64,000 nucleotides of DNA from positions 1 to 64,000 of the forward strand of contig JAWPGT010000065.1 of the NCBI GenBank assembly GCA_034638255.1, in the 5' to 3' direction. Positions 1 through 11,258 of the stretch are shown one piece after another (position 1 is the stretch's first letter; each line of letters starts with the position of its first letter). Below the pieces are notes generated by a model that worked only from the letters and a program-made list of their open reading frames with translations, was not told the origin of the DNA and did no database searches. The stretch is from Coprinus comatus (taxonomy: Eukaryota; Basidiomycota; Agaricomycetes; Agaricales; Agaricaceae). Position numbers and translations under genes: made by a program.

Positions 1-2783
1 TCGGATTGAGGGTGATAGGCGGTCGAGTATGCGGGTTCTATATTTAGTTTTGAATAGAATTCTTGCATTGACTTAGCGATGAATTGGGGTCCTCGATCTG
101 AGATAACCTTTTCGGGAGTTCCGAATTTGGCGAATAACCGTTCTATCAATAGCTCGGCTATGTCATCGGCTGTGGCTGTTTTCGCAGTAGGAATAATTAA
201 TATCCCCTTTGTAAGTCCATGGTCCACTATGGACAATATAGAGTCATAGGGGCCGTCTGGAGGTAGATCCGTTATCATATCCATGGAGATTTGGGTAAAT
301 GGACGGATGGAAGCAGGTCCTTTTATGGGTTGTAAAGGTGCTTTGAGTGGGTGGCGGTTGATCTTGTATTGTTGGCAAGTTCCACAACCTTGAACGTAGT
401 TGTGTACGAACGAGTTCATACCGGGCCAGTAACAGTATTGCTTTAGTTTTCGTAAAGTTTCTGTAATTCCTGGATGTCCAGCGGTGATATGGTCGTGTAC
501 TCTTTGTAAAAGGGATCGTCTAAGAAGAAGATCATCTGGGATGACAATCTTATTCTGGTAGCGGAGGAAACCATCGTCATCGATGACGTATGTTTCAGGA
601 ATGGATGAAGACCGTTGTTGAGTGACGTCTTTTATTTTCTGACCGATGAGGTCATCAATAATGCAGAGTGACGTTTCTTGTAAGTCTGTGGAGAATAATG
701 ACGGGGGTAATGCAGTTACGTCATGGTTATCGTCTCCGATAGGTACGTGATCGGGTCTTCGGGATAGATGATCAGCGGGACCATTTTTCTTGCCGGGAAT
801 ATGTCGGATTTCGATGTTGAATCGTTGCATATACGCTGTCCATCGTGCTTGTCGTCGGTTGAGGTCTTGAGGGTTCTTCCAACGTTTGAGGTTTTCGTGA
901 TCAGACCATACAATGGTTTTGTGTGGTGATCCTTCGAAGTAGTGTCTCCACTCCGTGAGTGCTCGAATTATTGCGAGGAATTCTTGCTCTGAGCAATGAT
1001 AGTTTCGTTCGGCGGGATTGAAACTTCGGCTGTGATAAGCAACTGGGTGTTTGACTCCGTTGGTGTCTCGTTGTAGTAAGACAGCTCCTGTTGCATATAG
1101 AGATGCATCGCATTCTATTTCAAACAGTTTAGTTTGATCAGCAACTGTGAGGATGGGCTGTGTGAGAAATCGCGCTTTCAGATCTTCGAATGAAGACTGG
1201 CATTCGGATGTCCAATCAAATACTTTGGTATTAGACATAAGAGCGTTAAGCGGATGTGCGAGGTCGGAGTAGTTTCGAATGAATTTGCGGTAGAAGTTGC
1301 AAAATCCAATGAACTTGCGAACGTCTCGTACTGATTTGGGTACGGGCCATTGTTGGATGCCTTGTAATTTTGCGGGGTCCATGGCGACGTTGTTGGGAGT
1401 GATGATTACACCGAGATACTCGAGGTGTTGTTTTTCGAATTCGCATTTCTCTGTTTTGAGAAATAGATCATTCTTTAGGAGGATTCGTAGTACTTCTTTA
1501 GTGATACGGCGAAGTTCCTCTTTAGTTTTGGCATGGATGAGGATATCATCCATATAGACAATGACTTCTCCATCATCTATCAGCTTTCTAAACAATGAGT
1601 CCATCATTGCTTGGAAGGTAGCTGGCGAATTGCACATTCCAAAGAACATGACTGTGGGTTCGAAAAGTCCTTTAGTTGTTTTAAAGGCTCCTTTCCATTG
1701 ATCTCCATCTTTTATGCGGATATTGTTATATCCTAGACGAACATCAAGTTTTGTGAACCATTTCGAATCTCTCAATTTGTCGAGTATTGATGAGATGAGG
1801 GGAATGGGGTATGCGTTTTTGATAGTGTGTTGATTTAGATATCTGTAATCTTGACAGGGCCGTAGTTTTCCATCTTTCTTTCCTACAAAGAAGAAAGGGG
1901 AGGCCATAGGTGATTTTGAAGGTCGAATGTAACCTTTTTCAAGATTCTCTTTTAAGAAGGTGTCGAGCTCCTTCTCTTCTAGAGGTGATAACCGATATGG
2001 TTTAATTGAACGAGCTTCGAATGAATCTTCGAGTTCAATTTTATGATCCCAAGGTCGGGTTTGAGGAAAGCGTTCTGATGCTTTCTTGTCAAAGAGTTTG
2101 TAGAATTCGGCGAACTCTTTAGGAACGACTTTCTTAGGGTCGTCTTGTTTCTTGTCACCAAATTGTTGAGCAATGGTGTTAGAGGATGATGTTTTGACGT
2201 TGATTTCAACTGAGTCTTCCTCGTCGAGGCAGATTTTGTTCAGTTGTGTGTCATCATCTGTAATGGTTTGAATTAGATCAAGGTATATCTCGTCGCTTGA
2301 TTCTTCTTCTCTCCATTTAAGTAATCTGTCAGACCAATTGATGTCTGGATTATTTTCCTGTAACCAGGGGAATCCTAAAATGATTCTAGGTTTTCCGAGA
2401 CTGATTATTTTGGCTTCGATGGTTGTTTGTCGACCATTAACTGTACAGTTCAATGGGGAATAGAATGAACAAACACCATTTTTGGTACCATCTGCATTGT
2501 AAGCAGTAATGGGTTTTAAGAGTTTCTTGACAGGCCATTGGTGTTGTTTTACCAAAGCTGGGTCAATGAAATTTCCTCCTGCTCCTGAGTCGATGAGGGC
2601 GAGGATATCCACGGTTTCTGAGTTGGCTACTGCACTGGAAGTTTGTGTGGGGGCGTAGATAGAGTTGGATCCATTTCCTCCGAGTTGTACAGCGTTGAGT
2701 GGAAGAGGAATAGAATATGATGATGTAGATGGGGCAGTAGGCACAGATGGAAGAGAGTTAGACGTGGTGGCTAATCTCTTTAA
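1..2783 (-). CDS. pol: Ty3/gypsy pol polyprotein (PR-RT-RH-IN), partial
   Basis: Retroelement polyprotein that copies and integrates the element. I read one frame with no stop from about 2783 to the left edge. Protease: ALIDSGAGGNFID near 2570-2600. Reverse transcriptase: a FFVGKKDGKLRPCQDYRYLN block near 1840-1900 and the catalytic YMDD box at 1545-1556. RNase H: FEIECDASLYATGAVLLQRD near 1075-1120. Integrase: HHCC zinc module (HITAGHPG to GCGTCQQYK, about 370-500) and the core with its first two catalytic aspartates (SMDMITDLPP; VISDRGPQF). The sequence stops before the glutamate of the DDE triad. The frame overlaps the end of gag and sits in -1 relation to it, the usual Ty3/gypsy arrangement for frameshift expression. 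No chromodomain can be judged because the C-terminus is outside. Confidence 0.9.
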
Positions 2784-4455
2784 GCAAAATCCTTGATTTC
2801 GCTGTTGAAATCGTTGTTCATGTTATCTTGGGAGAAGTAATCGTAGACGTCTGCTACTTCTTCTTCAGGGGCGGTTTCAATGAGGTTGTTGATCTGGCGT
2901 CGTAGATGGGGGTTTCGATTTTTGGTCGGGGCCTTCCTCTGGTTGTACGCCTGGCGAGGGATTGATCTCGGGCGATTAGGTGATGGGCCAGTTCGTCGAG
3001 CTGGGCATCGGTTGGCGAAATGGCCTGGTTTCTTGCAGAGGAAACAGAGTCGATCTCTGAATAATTCCTTTTGTTCGCTTGTGAAGACTCTGTCGATGAA
3101 TTGATTAAGGATTTCTCCGGGATCAATTTGAGATGGCTGAGGGGCTTCTTCTTCAAAGTCCTCCTGTTCATCGTGTATGTTACAGAGTTCCTCTTCACCG
3201 TTGAGGCGAAGGTTATTGATTGCCTCTTCGATGTAGTCGACATCCATGGCGTACGGGTCTTTTGCGACCACGGGTGGTTGAACGTAACGCGGGATAGACT
3301 GCGTTGACGAAAGTTTTGAGCCTGGCGATAGCGAGGGTTTTGACGTATTTGAGGGTTCCTTTGGGGATAGTGTGTCTGACGATAGTCTCGTTCAGACTGA
3401 AGTATGTGGCTGGCTGCGCGGGCAGCGCCTTTCCATGCTTCATAGGTATCGGCTGGCATGGCTCTGATGGCATACATTCCAATTGTGGGTTCAAGACCCA
3501 TTTTGAAGAGATGGATTTTGAGTGTGTCTTGTGTGATTTGTGCCTCAAGTGCGAGGGATTCAAATTCTGCGATGTACTCATGTACGTTGCGCATTCCTTG
3601 TTTAAACTTGGTAATCCGGGCCATGGCATCTGAGACATGGGTGGATGAGCGGAAGCTTGTGTCCAAGGCTTTGGTGAATGCTGTGAAGGTTCCCAAATTG
3701 TAGGTTGAAGTCTTGTCGTCGTATGCGCTTTCTGTGAAGGCATGTGCCCATGTGGCTGCCGGTCCAACCATAAGGGAAAGAGTGTATAGGATCTTTGTTT
3801 CGCTGTCATGGAATCGGGCTTGATCTGCTGCATAGTAGATTCCAAGTCGTTGTTTCCAGTGACTGTAGGATGCTGTGTCTCCAGCGAATGGTGGGGGAAC
3901 TGGGAGTTTGAGTGCTGGGACTGTAGTTGTGGAGGGCATCGTTGGATTTGAGCTTGACGAGCTGTTTGTAGTAGGTGTGGAGGGATTTGGTGGAGCCGGG
4001 GGTAATGACGGAGTGTGTGGAGTTGTTGGGTTGGCGGGAGTTGTGATTGGTGTATGGACTCGAGACGGGATAGTAACTCTAGGTCTTCGAGGAGGGATTG
4101 GCGGGGGGGGGTCGTCGTCGTCTGAGTCGTCTTCTTCGGATGAAGATTGTTGTTGTTTCTCTCTGTATTGCTGTTTTGAAGTTTCGCTAGATTGCGAACC
4201 TTGTCGTTGTATAGGACTAGGTTCTCCGAAAAGCTGAGATTGGGGAGGTACTGGTGGTTGTGTATAAAATGACGAGGTGGAGCGTCCAGAGTCTTGTGAG
4301 GTAGAGGCTTGGATCGGTCCGGGGATGTGAACTGGGAAGGGTTCGGTGGAAGGGGTTTCTCGGTAACGAGATCTGCTTCGTTGAAGTTGTGACCTATCAA
4401 ATTCTGGTTTAGGAACTGATGTTTGGCTGGTTCTTCGTTGTCGTGAAATGATGAT
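2780..4455 (-). CDS. gag: Ty3/gypsy gag (frame change inside)
   Basis: Capsid/nucleocapsid protein. The N-terminal part, in one frame from about 4455 to 3290, carries an S/Q-rich stretch, an acidic SSSEEDDSDDDD run, a proline run and then the capsid-like region beginning LPVPPPFAGDTASYSHWKQR (about 3900). The C-terminal part, in another frame (about 3300-2780), has YAMDVDYIEEAINNLRLNGE and one CCHC zinc knuckle, CFLCKKPGHFANRC, near 3010-3045. The change of frame falls close to 3290-3300 and looks like a single-base indel rather than programmed shifting, since shifting normally occurs at the gag/pol border. The upstream part of the frame has no ATG; the first is at 3939. Either translation starts there, or the true start was lost or is spliced. 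A 395-codon reading (4400-3213) in a third frame is a shadow. Confidence 0.8.
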
Positions 4456-4553
4456 TCAGAGTTGGTGGTTGCCCAAGAATTTGTAGAGGTTTTTATAAAG
4501 GAGTGTGGGGGTGTAAGGAATGGATTGGGAATGGAAAAGGGAGAACTGCTGCC

Positions 4554-4660
4554 TAACAGCTTGATAATGCTCGCTTAGAGCTTTTACTGACTAACAGCTT
4601 GAGTGCTCGCTTAGAGCTTTTACTGACTTAACAGCTTGCGCTCGCTTAGAGCTTGACGGC
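4554..4660. repeat. three short tandem repeats in the gypsy leader
   Basis: About 36-bp units containing TAACAGCTTG, then GCTCGCTTAGAGCTT, then TTACTGAC start near 4554, 4592 and 4628. They differ by small internal indels, and the last is shortened. They lie in the untranslated leader (4456-5017) between the primer site and gag. Their role is unknown; packaging or dimerisation is possible. I see no coding potential in the rest of the leader. Confidence 0.85.
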
Positions 4661-5003
4661 CAGGGGGTCCTAATTAAAGGGGCCTGACTACGACTTACTA
4701 AATGCGTAGATTTCAGCGATGTACAAACCCACCGCGGTCCGGTTGGCTAGGATTTCAAACACCTAGACTTCCCACTTTGCTCCGGCAAAGGAGTATCACT
4801 TTGTGAGCTGCGACGCGTTATACCAGGGATTAGCGGGTATAACGACTACCAGTATACCACTAAGAGGTACCGGTTAGACCAGAACAAGTAACGCCGTTTC
4901 AAGTTCCAAGATGACGGGAATCGATTGACTGCCGGGTTGCGACAATCCTCCGTTCGGTTCCAAGGGGGAGAGACCGGATAACCCTACCGGTCCAGTGAAA
5001 GGG

Positions 5004-5015
5004 AAGCTTTAATCT
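5004..5015 (-). promoter_or_regulatory. candidate primer binding site for self-priming
   Basis: Two bases after the LTR end (reading minus) the sequence is AGATTAAAGCTT. It is the exact 12-nt reverse complement of AAGCTTTAATCT (minus strand, 5194-5183) at the predicted 5' end of the element's own RNA. No TGG-starting tRNA-type site follows the LTR. This matches the self-priming layout known from the Tf1/sushi lineage, where the RNA 5' end folds back and primes minus-strand synthesis. Confidence 0.65.
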
Positions 5016-5017
5016 AA

Positions 5018-5641
5018 TGTTATGACCACGAACCGTTAAGCTGAACACTCCTGGAACTTAAACGCTAGAGTGCAGTCGTGTAGGAATGTGCGATCAATAA
5101 ACACTCTGCTGCAATCTCAAGGCCTTTCAACCTAGTGACCGAGAGGTATGGAGACAGAGATGTATAAGGGCTACAACAGAAGAGATTAAAGCTTAAGGCT
5201 TTAATCGTCTAATACATCGAGTATTTATACTATTCTAGGGATGTACCTAATAATAGCTACTAACTAATTATAACCTAATACTCGTCATCGCTTTATAATC
5301 TACTCCATACACAATGCTAGAACTGTCAACAGGAGTAGGTGAGACATCGGGGTCGGGGACTATTTACTCCATATACAATGAAAGATTAGTCAACAGGAGT
5401 AAAATGACGAAACAGATAACTAATACTGGAGCTGGGGAAATGTATACTTCTAAGCATAAGTGGAGTCTCATACTTAGTTCGACGTTAGGTCATAGCGATG
5501 TCATAGTGATGTCACCGGGGAATGGTATGTCAAGCGGAGTCGTCCATGGTGTCATCGTTGGGAATGAGTTCGGGGAAGATGGCGAACAAGTCTTCCTCGG
5601 TGGTGGTGGTACAGGCCGGTGGTTTGGGTGGACTCGTAACA
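5018..5641 (-). repeat. LTR of the gypsy element (624 bp)
   Basis: On the plus strand it begins TGTTATGACC and ends GGACTCGTAACA, giving 5-bp inverted ends TGTTA/TAACA as expected for a gypsy LTR. The 402-bp outer part (5240-5641) is repeated at 45870-46274 with few differences, which confirms the right boundary. It contains the promoter described at 5183-5229. Confidence 0.8.
5183..5229 (-). promoter_or_regulatory. LTR core promoter and RNA 5' end
   Basis: TATAAATA reads on the minus strand from 5229 to 5222. About 35 nt downstream lies AAGCTTTAATCT (5194-5183), the segment complementary to the primer site. The flanking bases form a short hairpin with GATTAAAGC and GCTTTAATC arms. The start site is inferred from TATA spacing only. 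Confidence 0.6.
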
Positions 5642-6203
5642 TCTAGGGCTATCTGAGCTCTTCTCATCTATTTGAGTTAAATTCATTATTCTATACATGA
5701 CTGCTTTTCTGGCCCCATCTGAAATCACTATAAAATCCAGATAATACTAGACAAGCTAAGATCTTTGAACGGCAAAGTCTCATTTTTTCTTTGTGCAGCC
5801 AGCCCTGCCTGGCGTCATATGGATGGTTGGAGTTCCAGGTGAGACAAGGTGACATCAGATCCGGCGCTTTTCGTAAATGACTGGGGTTGAGACTTAAGAC
5901 ACCGTATGGGCTAATTTTGTTATCTGGAGTTGTACGTTCTCTTATAGTCATCATTGTACGATAGCTTTAGACCAGCTTGGTAAAGGAACGCCCAGGAACC
6001 TAAGTTGCGTAGCTAAGCTTACCCGGGCCGACGTAGATTCAGGCTTATGTTACAAGTTTCAATTGGGCAGTTGCAACGCAACCCGATAATGTTCATTAAG
6101 ATAATATCGGAGGAGGGAAGAAACGGAACAGGAAATCCTTTGAAATCCGATGACGTCATCGGAGGAAGCTATTTTTATATAAATACTTATAAATGGCCAG
6201 TGC
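5642..6203. other. intergenic, NADH dehydrogenase promoter side
   Basis: No convincing gene. A minus-strand reading at 5691-5954 has no family features. The last 100 bp contain ATTTTTATATAAATACTT at about 6170-6190, a plausible TATA region for the gene starting at 6204. Confidence 0.5.
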
Positions 6204-8748
6204 ATGGTGACCAACACTAAAAAAGCTTCCTCTTACTTTATGTATACCTCTACGTCCTCAGTGTTGAGGAAGGCTTTTGGATCTACGCCGTCATCAATTG
6301 GAGGACGACGCGCAACTGATGTTGTACGTTTGTACAGACAGGGTCGCAATTTCAGTTCAACTGCAACAAGAAATAAGCAACGAGTTGTTATACTAGGATC
6401 AGGATGGGGTGGTTATGGACTTTTGAGAGGTATTGATAAGGAAAAATATGGTACGTCAATCATTCTTACACGTTTTGAAGTTGTGAGTCCTGACCCTGTA
6501 TATATAATGTACTTAGATGTGACGGTTTTATCACCAAATACATATTTCAACTTTACACCGTTGTTAGCAAGTACAGCTGTTGGAACATTGGAATTCAGAA
6601 CAGCGCTTGAACCGGTATGAATACCCTGTTTCCGTCGTTTTCGACAACACGTCACGGATTGATCAATGTTTTACTTAGGTTCGGAGATACGTTCCTGCGG
6701 TTGTGAGTTATATCGGTATAACTGATCTCTCGAATCTTCGGTTTACTAACATGAGATATAGACGTACTATCAGGCATGGTGTGATGAAATTGGTATGTCA
6801 TTTGATTCCACTTTTGATTTTGATTTTAACATAATATTGATTTTAGACTTTGAACGAAAACGCCTAATCTGCGTTCGTCTCTTGAATTTCGAGTACAATT
6901 TCGAGCGATATCATTGATGGTTAAGAAATTAGATGCCTGCAACACGTCCACCTACTGGTGATTCTGCTGATCCAACGTCATCTCATGAAATGGAGCATGG
7001 TACTTCGAAAAACGAACCCTTCACTCTACGTTTCGATAAACTTATCATAGCTGTTGGAGCTTATTCTCAAAGTGAGTAACAAAATCCCTCTCTCAAGTTG
7101 ATGTCTCTTGTTTTTTATTATTATCTGACCCTGTAATTTCACTTATTCAGCTTTCAATATTCCTGGAGTTAAGGAACATGCACACTTTTTGAAGGATGTT
7201 AAGGATGCACGAAAGATACGTGGTAGGATCTTTGAATGTATGCACATCTTTTTTATCCATCCCCATGGAAGAAAGAAAAAGGCACAAATATTAACCAATT
7301 GATTAAGGTCTTGAACAGGCAAACCAGCCAACGTTAAGTGATATTGAACGTCGTAATCTCTTAAACTTCTGTATTGTTGGTTCGTTGTTTCATTTATCAA
7401 TATTCCATTCGGGATCTTAAGAACGTATGATACAACTAGGTGGTGGACCTACTGGTGTCGAATTCGCCGCAGAATTGCATGATTTACTTTCTACTGAAGC
7501 CCGCATTCATTATCCTCATCTTGAACAACTATCAAAAATCACGGTCTATGATGTTGCAGATAGTATTTTGGGCACCTTTGATCAATCCTTGGTCCAGTAA
7601 GTCGTTCCTTCATCCTTTCTTCGAGAAATATTTAACGTCGTGTTCTGACTTGCGTAAATACTTAGATATACAGAAAAGATGTTTTCTCGTGAAGGAGTTA
7701 GTATCTTGACAAGACATCATGTTGATAAGGTTGAAGCTGTACGTTTATTGTTTACATTTAACTTGATATATTTATTCATCTTGCTAATGAGGATCTCAGG
7801 GTAAAATGTTCGTGCGAGAGAAAGGAGAAGGTACATTTTCTTTTTCACCCATCGACCAACTCGTTCAATTGATTAATTGCTTAAAATTGTTTGAAGTTCC
7901 TTTTGGTCTTCTTGTTTGGGCTACAGGATTAGCACCGAATCCACTCATTTCTAATATCAAGACACTCAAGAAACATCCTAAAGGAGCAGCGTAAGTTTCA
8001 TACACACAGATTTTTTTTTTTTTTTTTTTACCCTACTAAGAATCTCTGAAACTCATTTCTTTTAAAGTCTAATAACAAACGACCAATTAAATGTTATCAT
8101 GAAAGATACGAATGAACCAAATCCAGATATATGGGCTATTGGTGATGTAGCAATGATGGAAGATGCTCAGTTACCAGCTACTGCTCAAGGTTCGTTTCTT
8201 CCTGATATTTCTTTTCATTTATTTACGTGTTTTACTCTTATACGTATAGTCGCGAGTCAAAAAGCAAAATATCTAGTCAAGAAACTTAATAAGATGATTA
8301 AGGATAAAAAACATGAAGAACCTTTCCAATTCCACAATCAAGGAAGTTTAGCATATATAGGAAATTGGTTCGTAATTTTCAATTTATTTATTTTTTTCAA
8401 TTATTTCGAACAAGAATTATATTTTGATGATACTTTTTTTTTTTCTTTAACAGGAAAGCGATTTATGATAATAAAGGAGAAGATAAATTTATATCCCAAG
8501 AAACTGGTCGTGTGGCTTGGTTACTTTGGCGTTCGGCATATTTCACAATGACATTGAGTTGGAAGAATAAGTCAGTTGGCCTCTCCCAGGTATTTAATGT
8601 GTTGGTGAATGCTAATAACTGTGGATTTTCAGAATATTGGTACCAACATATTGGTTCCTCAATTGTGAGTATTATCTAGTCTCTTCTATTCGATAAGGAT
8701 TAAATGGTTTTCTTAGGGATTTTCGGAAGGGATTTGACTCGATTCTAG
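6204..8748 (+). CDS. NDE1: alternative (type II) NADH:ubiquinone oxidoreductase, mitochondrial
   Basis: Single-subunit flavoprotein that passes electrons from NADH to ubiquinone without proton pumping at the inner mitochondrial membrane. About 13 exons join cleanly; introns include 6451-6516, 6615-6761, 6793-6846, 7072-7150, 7238-7307, 7380-7439, 7597-7665, 7831-7896, 7991-8067, 8190-8249 and 8368-8453. The N-terminus is basic and Ser/Thr-rich, fitting a targeting presequence. First dinucleotide fold: [12 protein letters not shown], for FAD. A second [13 protein letters not shown] follows, for NADH. Later family blocks are [41 protein letters not shown] and the C-terminal YIGNWKAIYD to FGRDLTRF. 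No EF-hand insert is visible, and family length is normal. Whether it faces the matrix or the intermembrane space cannot be decided. Confidence 0.92.
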
Positions 8749-9019
8749 ACTTTGCAATCACACTCTCATTTTCTATTGCTGTGATAACGTGGCCTTCCTT
8801 AACCTCCTACCGAGATTTATTACTAATTATTCCTCAAATTTTATCATATCGGACTTGAACAGCTTTCTACATCAATGGCATTGTCATTTTCTGTGGTCGT
8901 ATTCTTCCTATTTATAATGCTACTGTCTACAAATGGGCCTGCACATAAGTATCCACAATAATCAATAATCACGAAACAAAAATTGAAACGAAAACTAAAA
9001 CGAAACGAAGTAGTAGTGG

Positions 9020-10228
9020 TTAATTTGCAGGAATCGGACGATGGTTACCACTCCTTTGCATCTGCATAGTATCAACATCCTTCCAAAATCCCTGAATAAA
9101 ATCAAGATGTTCCAGGACCACGCTTTCCGACATATTCGCATTGGAACCAGTGTAAAGGTCTGCTAGAATTTCACGATAAGACGGATCAAGATCTTTGGAA
9201 GTTTCAAGAACTCCATTAGTCGGGTTTATCCCGATGTGTGCAACGTGCTTAAATGAAGATGGTGTAGGTGAAGAAATGAGTGATGGTGAGATACGGGTGT
9301 GGGTGGTGTCACGGTGGAGTGAGCCTGATGAAGAGGAGGATGATTCTTTGGGAGAGGATTTCGATTTCGATTTCTTGGACCTCACGCTTAACACGCGGGT
9401 ATGGGATTGAGATTTACTCGATTTTGCTAAGAAGGATAGAAATTGATTAGTATGTTTCTTAGTGACTATATGCGCTTACATTGTTGAGCAGCAAGAAGAT
9501 TTGAGTGAACTTGGGAAGAAAATGTGGACGATTCCTTGTCGTCGTTGAATAGGAAGCCATACTTACGGCTCTAATGGATTGAAACCAATCAACCTTCAAT
9601 TATTGTTGTTAGCGAGAAAAGAAGAACTCACACTCCCCCGAAAAACATGGAAGAAAGGTCTATCCAATTCGTACTGGAACGACGTGGATTTTTCGGAGTT
9701 GGACAGAGGAATTTTGAATTTCCACACCGTCTTGTTCGTATTTTCATCAACCAATTGAAACCACCACTCTTCAGCAACAATGCTACCAGTCTCGCCTAGC
9801 CAAGTATCATCATACTTGGTCTTAGTGGTAGTAGATCCATTGTCTTTTCCAAATACCAAAGTCCCCTTCAAATGCGAATAACTCCATTGATCTCCATCAT
9901 CTTTACTCTTGAATTTATCTTTACCTGAGAACCCTAAACCGCTCAATGCATTCCCGTGATGTTGAGCACCACTATGGTAGATACGTACAGAGCAGGCGAT
10001 GGCGAAGATGATATATGCGTCGTGGTCAACGCCAGGGAGTACATACTCGTGTGGCAATGGTGTTGTATTTGTTGATAATTGGAAGATGGATTGAGCACGG
10101 ACAGGAAGAAGGGGGTTGCCAATGGATTTCGAGTCAGAATCACTACTGGTACCAATGGTAGAGTAGCGGGAACTCGAGCCAGACAACGTAGCTCTGTAGA
10201 AGTCGTAGTTCGTACTAGTAGAAGCCAT
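9020..10228 (-). CDS. WH1 (EVH1) plus CRIB domain protein, WASP-family-like N-terminus
   Basis: Likely actin-cytoskeleton regulator that binds proline-rich partners and Rho-type GTPases. Three exons: 10228-9632, 9570-9480 and 9426-9020. They join as FRGSSRKYGFLFNDDKE, which restores the end of a WH1 fold. WH1 occupies about residues 40-220 (ACSVRIYHSG, EEWWFQLV, FQYELDRPFFHVFRG, GFLFNDDKESSTF). A basic serine-rich linker follows. A CRIB motif (ISSPTPSSFKHVAHIGINP, then LDPSYREILADLY) lies near residues 285-320. The protein is about 360 aa with no proline-rich region or VCA tail, so it cannot itself activate Arp2/3 like full WASP. The call rests on motif pattern and is moderately sure for function, surer for domains. 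Confidence 0.8.
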
Positions 10229-10459
10229 TACTAATAAGGTAGCGAGATAAAGAGTTTAAAGAGCTACGCAGAGAGAGAAGAATCGAGGAGGTAAGAGGGA
10301 AGGTACTGGTTAAGAACTGGAGGTATTCATATCTAAGTTCTATATTAACCCTATTGGACCCATCGTGTTTTCCACAAGTTCAACTCCTTGCAAAAGCGTG
10401 TTGTATTGCCGTCCACGTAACTGAATTGTTGATAGTGCTTGTGTAAGTCATTTATCATC

Positions 10460-10530
10460 AGCAGCATGGCGCAGTGGTAGCGCGCGGGGCCCATAACCCC
10501 GAGGTCACTCGATCGAAACGAGTTGCTGCT
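10460..10530 (+). tRNA. trnM-iMet: initiator tRNA-Met (CAT)
   Basis: A cloverleaf folds by eye: acceptor AGCAGCA/TGCTGCT, D arm GCGC/GCGC, anticodon stem CGGGG/CCCCG with loop CCCATAA (anticodon CAT), T arm CTCG/CGAG with loop ATCGAAA. The start A1, the GGGCCCATAACCC core and GATCGAAAC in the T arm are hallmarks of eukaryotic initiator tRNA. There is no intron. Bases 10485-10498 are complementary to the copia primer site at 49335-49348. Confidence 0.96.
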
Positions 10531-10804
10531 AGTAATGCACTAATGACATGGTGAGATTTTGGAAAGGTGTTTGTTTTTTGATTTTCATATTTTATTAGTT
10601 CTATAAGTAGCATGGTCACTGGTGAAACAAAGTCTCTTCAATTTCCTTTGGATTTAGTAGTCATTCAAGTATTCCATGTATAATGTACAACAGATAAAAT
10701 CTAGCTAAAGAAAAAGGATCTTACTACATATATAGGTAAAGCAAACAGTAACGAGTGTAAACTCAGTCTTTCCATTATATATATATATATATATATGAAC
10801 GGTC

Positions 10805-11258
10805 ATGAAAAAGTTCGAACCCTACAATATCTCGGCCTTGGTTGACTTCCATGATGACAACCAACCTGTGATCCAAGATAATGATGTTCTTTTTGGGGCG
10901 GCGAGGATACTATTACACAATCTGGATGATGAAACTGCCAATAAATCGTTGAGATTATATCTCACTATAAACAATTTTGAGCTTCCCCACAATGTAGAAA
11001 GAAATTCGAGAAAGGTACAGGGCTTACATACACCACCAGGCAACTGCCATCCTCATCTCTCCCAAGTCTGAAGAGGGCTTTTATTTCTTGATTCGTTGTT
11101 TTATTCGCGAATCTTGCCAACTAAATTACGAACACCATGTCGATATATGTGTGATGATAGCCCCAATACCTACTGAGCAGTTTTTGGGCAACGTGATGGT
11201 CTCGAATAATTCAAAGGGTGAGAACAAGAATGGGAAGGTAGAGGCTAAAAATAAATAA
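10805..11258 (+). CDS. hypothetical protein, two reading segments
   Basis: Unrecognised. The first segment (10805-11014) reads MKKFEPYNISALVDF onward to about NSRK. The second (about 11040-11258), in another frame, reads ATAILISPKSEEGFYFLIRC to KVEAKNK and a stop. The 25 bp between them has GT and AG edges but is shorter than usual fungal introns, so either a tiny intron or a frame break is present. An AT dinucleotide repeat (about 10779-10796) lies just upstream. No signal peptide or membrane segment is seen. Expression is uncertain. Confidence 0.35.

Larger units (their letters stand above)
1..5641 (-). mobile_element. Ty3/gypsy LTR retrotransposon, self-priming type, left end outside window
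   Basis: Read on the minus strand the order is LTR (5641-5018), candidate primer site, untranslated leader with short tandem repeats, gag, then pol (protease, reverse transcriptase, RNase H, integrase), which leaves the window at position 1. The protease-RT-RNaseH-IN order defines Ty3/gypsy. Arginine-rich motifs such as LNRRQARW are intact, unlike in the decayed chromovirus at 46-49 kb, so this copy is young. Lesions seen are one frame change inside gag and the absence of an ATG in the N-terminal gag frame. The second LTR and any target duplication lie outside the window; the base run flanking the visible LTR is TCTAG. A relic of the same LTR family lies at 45870-46274. Confidence 0.9.

Noticed and set aside
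3213..4400. 395-codon minus-strand ORF over gag
   Set aside because: It begins at a non-ATG codon. The acidic and proline runs and the capsid blocks lie in another frame that stays open through the same stretch, so this is a shadow reading.
5691..5954. Minus-strand ORF upstream of NDE1
   Set aside because: No domain, no plausible promoter, and composition like intergenic DNA.
10779..10796. TA dinucleotide run as a promoter
   Set aside because: Simple repeat; no supporting gene start with confidence.
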